From contig CANHRF010000028.1 of NCBI GenBank assembly GCA_947463335.1, positions 1 to 9,965 on the forward strand: a stretch of 9,965 nt of DNA. Reading direction: 5' to 3'. Below are positions 7,308-9,965 of the stretch, piece by piece (positions within the stretch are counted from its first letter, which is position 1; each line of letters opens with the position of its first letter). The notes beneath the pieces are model-generated. The model was not told where the DNA came from. It did not search any database and worked only from the letters and a program-made list of their open reading frames with translations. Source of the DNA: Actinomycetota bacterium. Lineage in GTDB: Bacteria > Actinomycetota > Actinomycetes > Nanopelagicales > Nanopelagicaceae. The position numbers were made by a program, and so were the translations under genes.

Positions 7308-8536
7308 TTACTTTTCTCCTTATCTGCTCCAACATCGCGTCTAAATGGCGCCACATCATCAATGTAAGACTGTGCTGCAAATGTTAACCCAACATCGTGA
7401 CCTTCACGTTCACTTAAGTACCAACGATGTTCTAATACTTCGTGGAAAAACTGCGCTTCTTCTATCTTTCCAGCCAAATTTGCTGGAATCATCTCAACAA
7501 TTGGACGATAAGTTTCATTTAGCCAACGTCTGGCTGAATCAGCAATTGGCGGTTTTGGATTTGCCTCTCGCCCGCGGAATCGATCAAGTGAAGCAAGTAA
7601 TCTTTTTGCCTGAAGCGCTTCGGTTTCAAGACCGGTTAATTCTCTTAAGCGATTGCGGTGATAACCAGGTGCCACAAGTTTCGGTTGGAAATATAACTTT
7701 TGTGATTGACCGTCTAAAGAAACAGAGACTTCATCAACGGCAAAACCTAAGTCATGCAATTGGCGCATAGCACGTTCTACTGCGTGACGATCTTTCGGAT
7801 CCAAAACTTGACGCTCTTTCAGCGCTTTCCAGATTCGGTGGTAGCGCTTTATAACCGCTTCACTGGCTCGGATCGGATCCATACCTGGATAGAGAACTCC
7901 AGAGAGCGCTAAATCTTCTAGCTCTGCCGCAACGTTGAAATGTGCAATTTCAAGATCATGTTCGCGCTGTCCATCGCTAAGTGACTTCTGAAATTCGCCA
8001 GTTTCCGCATCGACTAAGTAAGCAGCGAATGCTTCAGCGTCACGGCGAAAGAGCGTATTAGAGAGAGAACAGTCTCCCCACCAGAATCCAAGCAAATGTA
8101 ACTGCACTAAAAGAAGCGCTAAGGCATTTGCCATCATGGTTATATCGTTTGAAGTTACATCTTTTCCGCTGAGCAGAACGCGATAAGGAAGCGAGTAAGG
8201 CAAAAAGCGTGTGACAAGTGCGCACGGAAGTTCTTCATTTGCTTCATTGGTGCGCCCCTCGATCACCGCAATTGATTGCACGCTTGGTGCACCCAACTGA
8301 GCCAGTTCGCGCAAAGCCTTATATTCGCGATTGGCGAATTCGGAGACAGTCTCTTTTACGGCATAAACTTCTGAATCCGGATCATCGGTTGATCGCACCA
8401 AGCGGACTACGTGACGCGAGATACCGCGTTTTTCAGCCAGGGATGGATCTTCTGGCCAATCCTCTAAATTGATATGCCACGGCAGGCCAGTAACGGCAGC
8501 GATTTCTTCGCCTAATCCCGTAATGCGCAACGCCAT
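7304..8536 (-). CDS. DUF4032 protein with kinase-like (LPS-kinase/RIO-type) fold
   Basis: The 410-residue cytosolic protein belongs to the actinobacterial DUF4032 family. Its N-terminal half has the marks of a protein-kinase-like fold: RGISRHVVRLVRS, a candidate ATP lysine K61 (YAVKE), a candidate helix-C glutamate E71 (REYKALREL), a catalytic-loop-like WGDCSLSNTLF with D155 and N160, and a metal-binding-like D176 (YLVDAETGEF). The C-terminal DUF4032 region (about 220-395) includes GYHRNRLRELTGLETEALQA and FFHEVLEHRWYLSE. Kinase activity and substrate are unproven. The frame is open 18 codons further up to 8590, but that start would lie beyond the start of the divergent AI-2E gene. The ATG at 8536 gives MALRIT, which fits the family N-terminus as I remember it, and it follows a -10-like TATCCT by six bases. 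It is the first gene of a three-gene operon. Confidence 0.9.
   Translation of the reverse strand: MALRITGLGEEIAAVTGLPWHINLEDWPEDPSLAEKRGISRHVVRLVRSTDDPDSEVYAVKETVSEFANREYKALRELAQLGAPSVQSIAVIEGRTNEANEELPCALVTRFLPYSLPYRVLLSGKDVTSNDITMMANALALLLVQLHLLGFWWGDCSLSNTLFRRDAEAFAAYLVDAETGEFQKSLSDGQREHDLEIAHFNVAAELEDLALSGVLYPGMDPIRASEAVIKRYHRIWKALKERQVLDPKDRHAVERAMRQLHDLGFAVDEVSVSLDGQSQKLYFQPKLVAPGYHRNRLRELTGLETEALQAKRLLASLDRFRGREANPKPPIADSARRWLNETYRPIVEMIPANLAGKIEEAQFFHEVLEHRWYLSEREGHDVGLTFAAQSYIDDVAPFRRDVGADKEKSK
7316..7321 (-). promoter_or_regulatory. Shine-Dalgarno fixing the GTG start of the YbbN-like gene
   Basis: AAGGAG on the minus strand lies eight bases before the GTG at 7307, inside the 3' end of the DUF4032 gene. 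It supports the GTG start and high-level initiation despite the four-base gene overlap. Confidence 0.75.
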
Positions 8537-8542
8537 TAGGCA

Positions 8543-8548
8543 AGGATA
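8543..8548 (-). promoter_or_regulatory. -10 box of a probable leaderless promoter for the DUF4032 operon
   Basis: TATCCT on the minus strand ends six bases before the ATG at 8536, so transcription would begin at or next to the start codon. No Shine-Dalgarno is visible, in keeping with a leaderless message; I see no good -35. Confidence 0.5.
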
Positions 8549-8554
8549 TCGCTT

Positions 8555-8560
8555 TAGAAT
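8555..8560 (+). promoter_or_regulatory. -10 box of a probable leaderless promoter for the AI-2E family gene
   Basis: TAGAAT (five of six matches to TATAAT) ends seven bases before the ATG at 8568, so the transcript would start at the initiation codon. Only a poor AGG lies between, too weak and too close to be a normal ribosome site. No clear -35 is seen at 17 bases. Confidence 0.55.
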
Positions 8561-8567
8561 AGGCGAC

Positions 8568-9683
8568 ATGGCTATATCTGATCGCATCAAACGTAAACCT
8601 AAGGCAAAAGCAGCGCCAGTAGATTTGGGAATTCAGGGCCATCCGCTAGATCGGTCAAATCCCTTTTATTTCGGCTTTGTTGCAACCTTAGGAGCGCTGG
8701 TCGCAATTGTTTTGATGCGCGCCCTTGCTAGCACCAGTCAAATATTTGTTCTCATCATTGTTGCTCTCTTCTTAGCAACTGGGTTAAATCCCGCAGTTGT
8801 GGCTATTCAAAAGCGCGGAATGTCACGAGCTAGCGCAGTAGCGGTAATTTTTATATCAGTCATTAGCTTTGTTATCTTCTTTATTGCAGTAGTTATTCCA
8901 CCTGTTGTCTCACAAGGCACTCAGTTGATTAATAGTGGGCCTTCACTTCTCGCTCAACTAGAAAATAACTCCACGATTGCTGATCTGAATAACCAATTTG
9001 GGATTATCGATACCTTGCAGACCAAGCTAAGAGAGATGACCGCAGATGGAACGCTGATTATTTCGGCTTTCGGCGGAGTAATCGGAGTCGGTCGATCTGT
9101 TCTATCTGGAGCATTTACGGCGCTAACTATTTTGATTCTCACTCTTTACTTCATTACCTCGCTCCCACAAATGGTTGGGATGGGAGTTCGCTTTGCTCCA
9201 GCTAGCCGTCGGGACCGCATTGAGCGTTTAACTAATGCAGTTATTTCGCGCGTTGGTTCTTTCGTTGGTAGCCAGATTGTCATTGCTTTTATGGCTTCTG
9301 TCTTTGTACTCGCTTTATCTCTTATTTTGGGTCTGCCTTCACCGGTCGCAGTTGCAATGATTGTTCTGGTTTGTGGATTAATTCCGCTAATCGGCCACTT
9401 CATTGGATGTTCGGTCGTGACGATTATCGCCTTAACCCAATCTGTCTCAATCGGAATTATCGCATTTATTGCTTATGTGGTTTATGTTCAGATTGAAAAC
9501 TACTTAGTCACTCCACGAATAATGAAGCGCACATTATCTGTGCCTGGAGCAGTCACAATCATTTCAGCTCTAATTGGTACTTCACTACTTGGCCTCGTCG
9601 GTGGATTGCTGGCTGTACCGGTTGCGGCATCAGTTATCTTGATTCTTGATGAAGTGGTATTTCCGAGAGCAGATAACTCTTAA
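8568..9683 (+). CDS. AI-2E family transporter (PF01594-like membrane protein)
   Basis: The 371-residue inner-membrane protein has a basic N-terminal tail (RIKRKPKAKA), paired helices at about 32-52 and 57-78, one at 90-112, then a long extramembrane segment (113-165), and a C-terminal cluster of helices from about 175 onward. Family features are LGLPSPVAVAMIVLVCGLIPLIG (255-277), QIENYLVTPRIM (308-319) and LGLVGGLLAVPVAAS (341-355). Members include TqsA/YdiK-type exporters and Na+/H+ antiporters, so autoinducer-2 transport should not be assumed. The frame is open back to 8469, inside the divergent DUF4032 gene, but the ATG at 8568 is chosen because of the TAGAAT box seven bases upstream and because the extra residues look like antisense of that gene. 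Its stop overlaps the stop of the convergent hydrolase by four bases (TTAA). Confidence 0.92.
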   Translation: MAISDRIKRKPKAKAAPVDLGIQGHPLDRSNPFYFGFVATLGALVAIVLMRALASTSQIFVLIIVALFLATGLNPAVVAIQKRGMSRASAVAVIFISVISFVIFFIAVVIPPVVSQGTQLINSGPSLLAQLENNSTIADLNNQFGIIDTLQTKLREMTADGTLIISAFGGVIGVGRSVLSGAFTALTILILTLYFITSLPQMVGMGVRFAPASRRDRIERLTNAVISRVGSFVGSQIVIAFMASVFVLALSLILGLPSPVAVAMIVLVCGLIPLIGHFIGCSVVTIIALTQSVSIGIIAFIAYVVYVQIENYLVTPRIMKRTLSVPGAVTIISALIGTSLLGLVGGLLAVPVAASVILILDEVVFPRADNS

Positions 9684-9965
9684 ATCTCAGTCGGTAAGGG
9701 CAATCTATCTGGGGCAATAATCTTTGTGATCTCACTCAGCACGCGATAGACCGATGGCTCGCCCACCCACAGATGTTTGGCGCTATCTACCGGAATAATC
9801 TCAATCTGCGTTAGCGGTGCGAAACGAACCTTCGCCTCTGCAGGCTTTAGATAATCATCATGCTCCGGTACTAGCGCGATCACGGGGCGACCATCTTCGG
9901 CCCAATATTGCATATCGCTAACTTGAGAAGTTCGAAGTGGTGGCGATAAGAGAATCAAACCTTTA
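9680..9965 (-). CDS. Alpha/beta hydrolase, C-terminal part only
   Basis: Ninety-four residues of the C-terminus are present; the frame runs unbroken through the right edge (KGLILLSPPLR), so the true start and the nucleophile elbow (GxSxG) are outside the window. A TTG at 9958 is not a plausible start because the hydrophobic strand continues upstream of it. The acid and histidine of a catalytic triad are visible in ALVPEHDDYLKP and SAKHLWVGEPSVYRVL. The pattern resembles small actinobacterial hydrolases of the dienelactone-hydrolase/thioesterase-like sort; the substrate cannot be inferred. It converges on the AI-2E gene with a four-base overlap of stop codons and no room for a terminator. Confidence 0.82.
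   Translation of the reverse strand, partial: KGLILLSPPLRTSQVSDMQYWAEDGRPVIALVPEHDDYLKPAEAKVRFAPLTQIEIIPVDSAKHLWVGEPSVYRVLSEITKIIAPDRLPLPTEI

Noticed and set aside
7345..7770. 141-codon plus-strand frame opposite DUF4032
   Set aside because: No domain, no ribosome site, and the opposite strand carries the conserved DUF4032 C-terminal motifs in frame; it is a shadow.
8469..8567. N-terminal extension of the AI-2E protein to 8469
   Set aside because: The extra residues are antisense to the conserved DUF4032 N-terminus, and a well-placed TAGAAT box precedes the ATG at 8568.
8537..8590. N-terminal extension of DUF4032 to 8590
   Set aside because: It would cross both divergent promoters and the AI-2E start; MALRIT at 8536 fits the family N-terminus.
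8568..9683. AI-2E label as evidence for quorum sensing
   Set aside because: The family name is historical and includes antiporters and transporters of unknown substrate; no LuxS or sensor gene is in the window.
1..9965. Mobile elements, CRISPR arrays, phage genes or a defence island
   Set aside because: I saw no transposase, integrase, regularly spaced repeats or terminal inverted repeats, and all genes are housekeeping or lineage-conserved types.

Overview
The window reads as a compact stretch of chromosome from a low-to-mid GC actinobacterium. The evidence is the protein set: a fused RNase H/histidine phosphatase, a DUF3052 protein divergent from a homodimeric-type pyruvate dehydrogenase E1 (aceE), an AhpE-like peroxiredoxin, a DUF4032 protein and a thioredoxin-TPR protein of the YbbN type. 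From memory, the left half resembles the Mycobacterium tuberculosis block Rv2228c, Rv2229c, Rv2238c, Rv2239c and Rv2241, but condensed. Modest GC, very short intergenic gaps (about 190 non-coding bases in total) and stop/start junctions of the TAAATG and GTGA kind suggest a streamlined genome. A freshwater acI/Nanopelagicales-type organism is a reasonable guess but is not proven by this window.

Left block (1-2452, all minus strand, transcribed right to left): DUF3052 protein, peroxiredoxin, tRNA-Val(UAC), a coiled-coil zinc-ribbon protein, then the RNase H/phosphatase, which runs off the left edge. Gaps are 9, 28, 40 and 0 bases, so this could be one mixed mRNA/tRNA transcription unit. Centre (2453-5252): a 79-base divergent region carries a good sigma-70-like promoter for aceE, whose 906-residue product makes acetyl-CoA from pyruvate. 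E2 and E3 genes are not in the window.

Right block (5259-8536, minus strand): a three-gene operon of DUF4032 kinase-like protein, YbbN-like thioredoxin/TPR protein and an MFS permease, joined by a 4-base overlap and a zero-base junction. It converges on aceE with only 6 bases between stop codons. From a 31-base divergent gap at 8537-8567 an AI-2E family membrane protein is read rightward. Its stop codon overlaps that of a convergent alpha/beta hydrolase, which is cut by the right edge.

I see no mobile element, CRISPR array, prophage or clear horizontally acquired island, and no stretch over 80 bases lacks a gene. The points most worth following are the conserved but uncharacterised pairings (DUF3052 with aceE; DUF4032 kinase-like protein with a redox-dead thioredoxin/TPR protein), a pair of apparently leaderless divergent promoters, and a tandem heptamer that places the aceE -35 box against the DUF3052 start. 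I found no clearly new multi-gene system.
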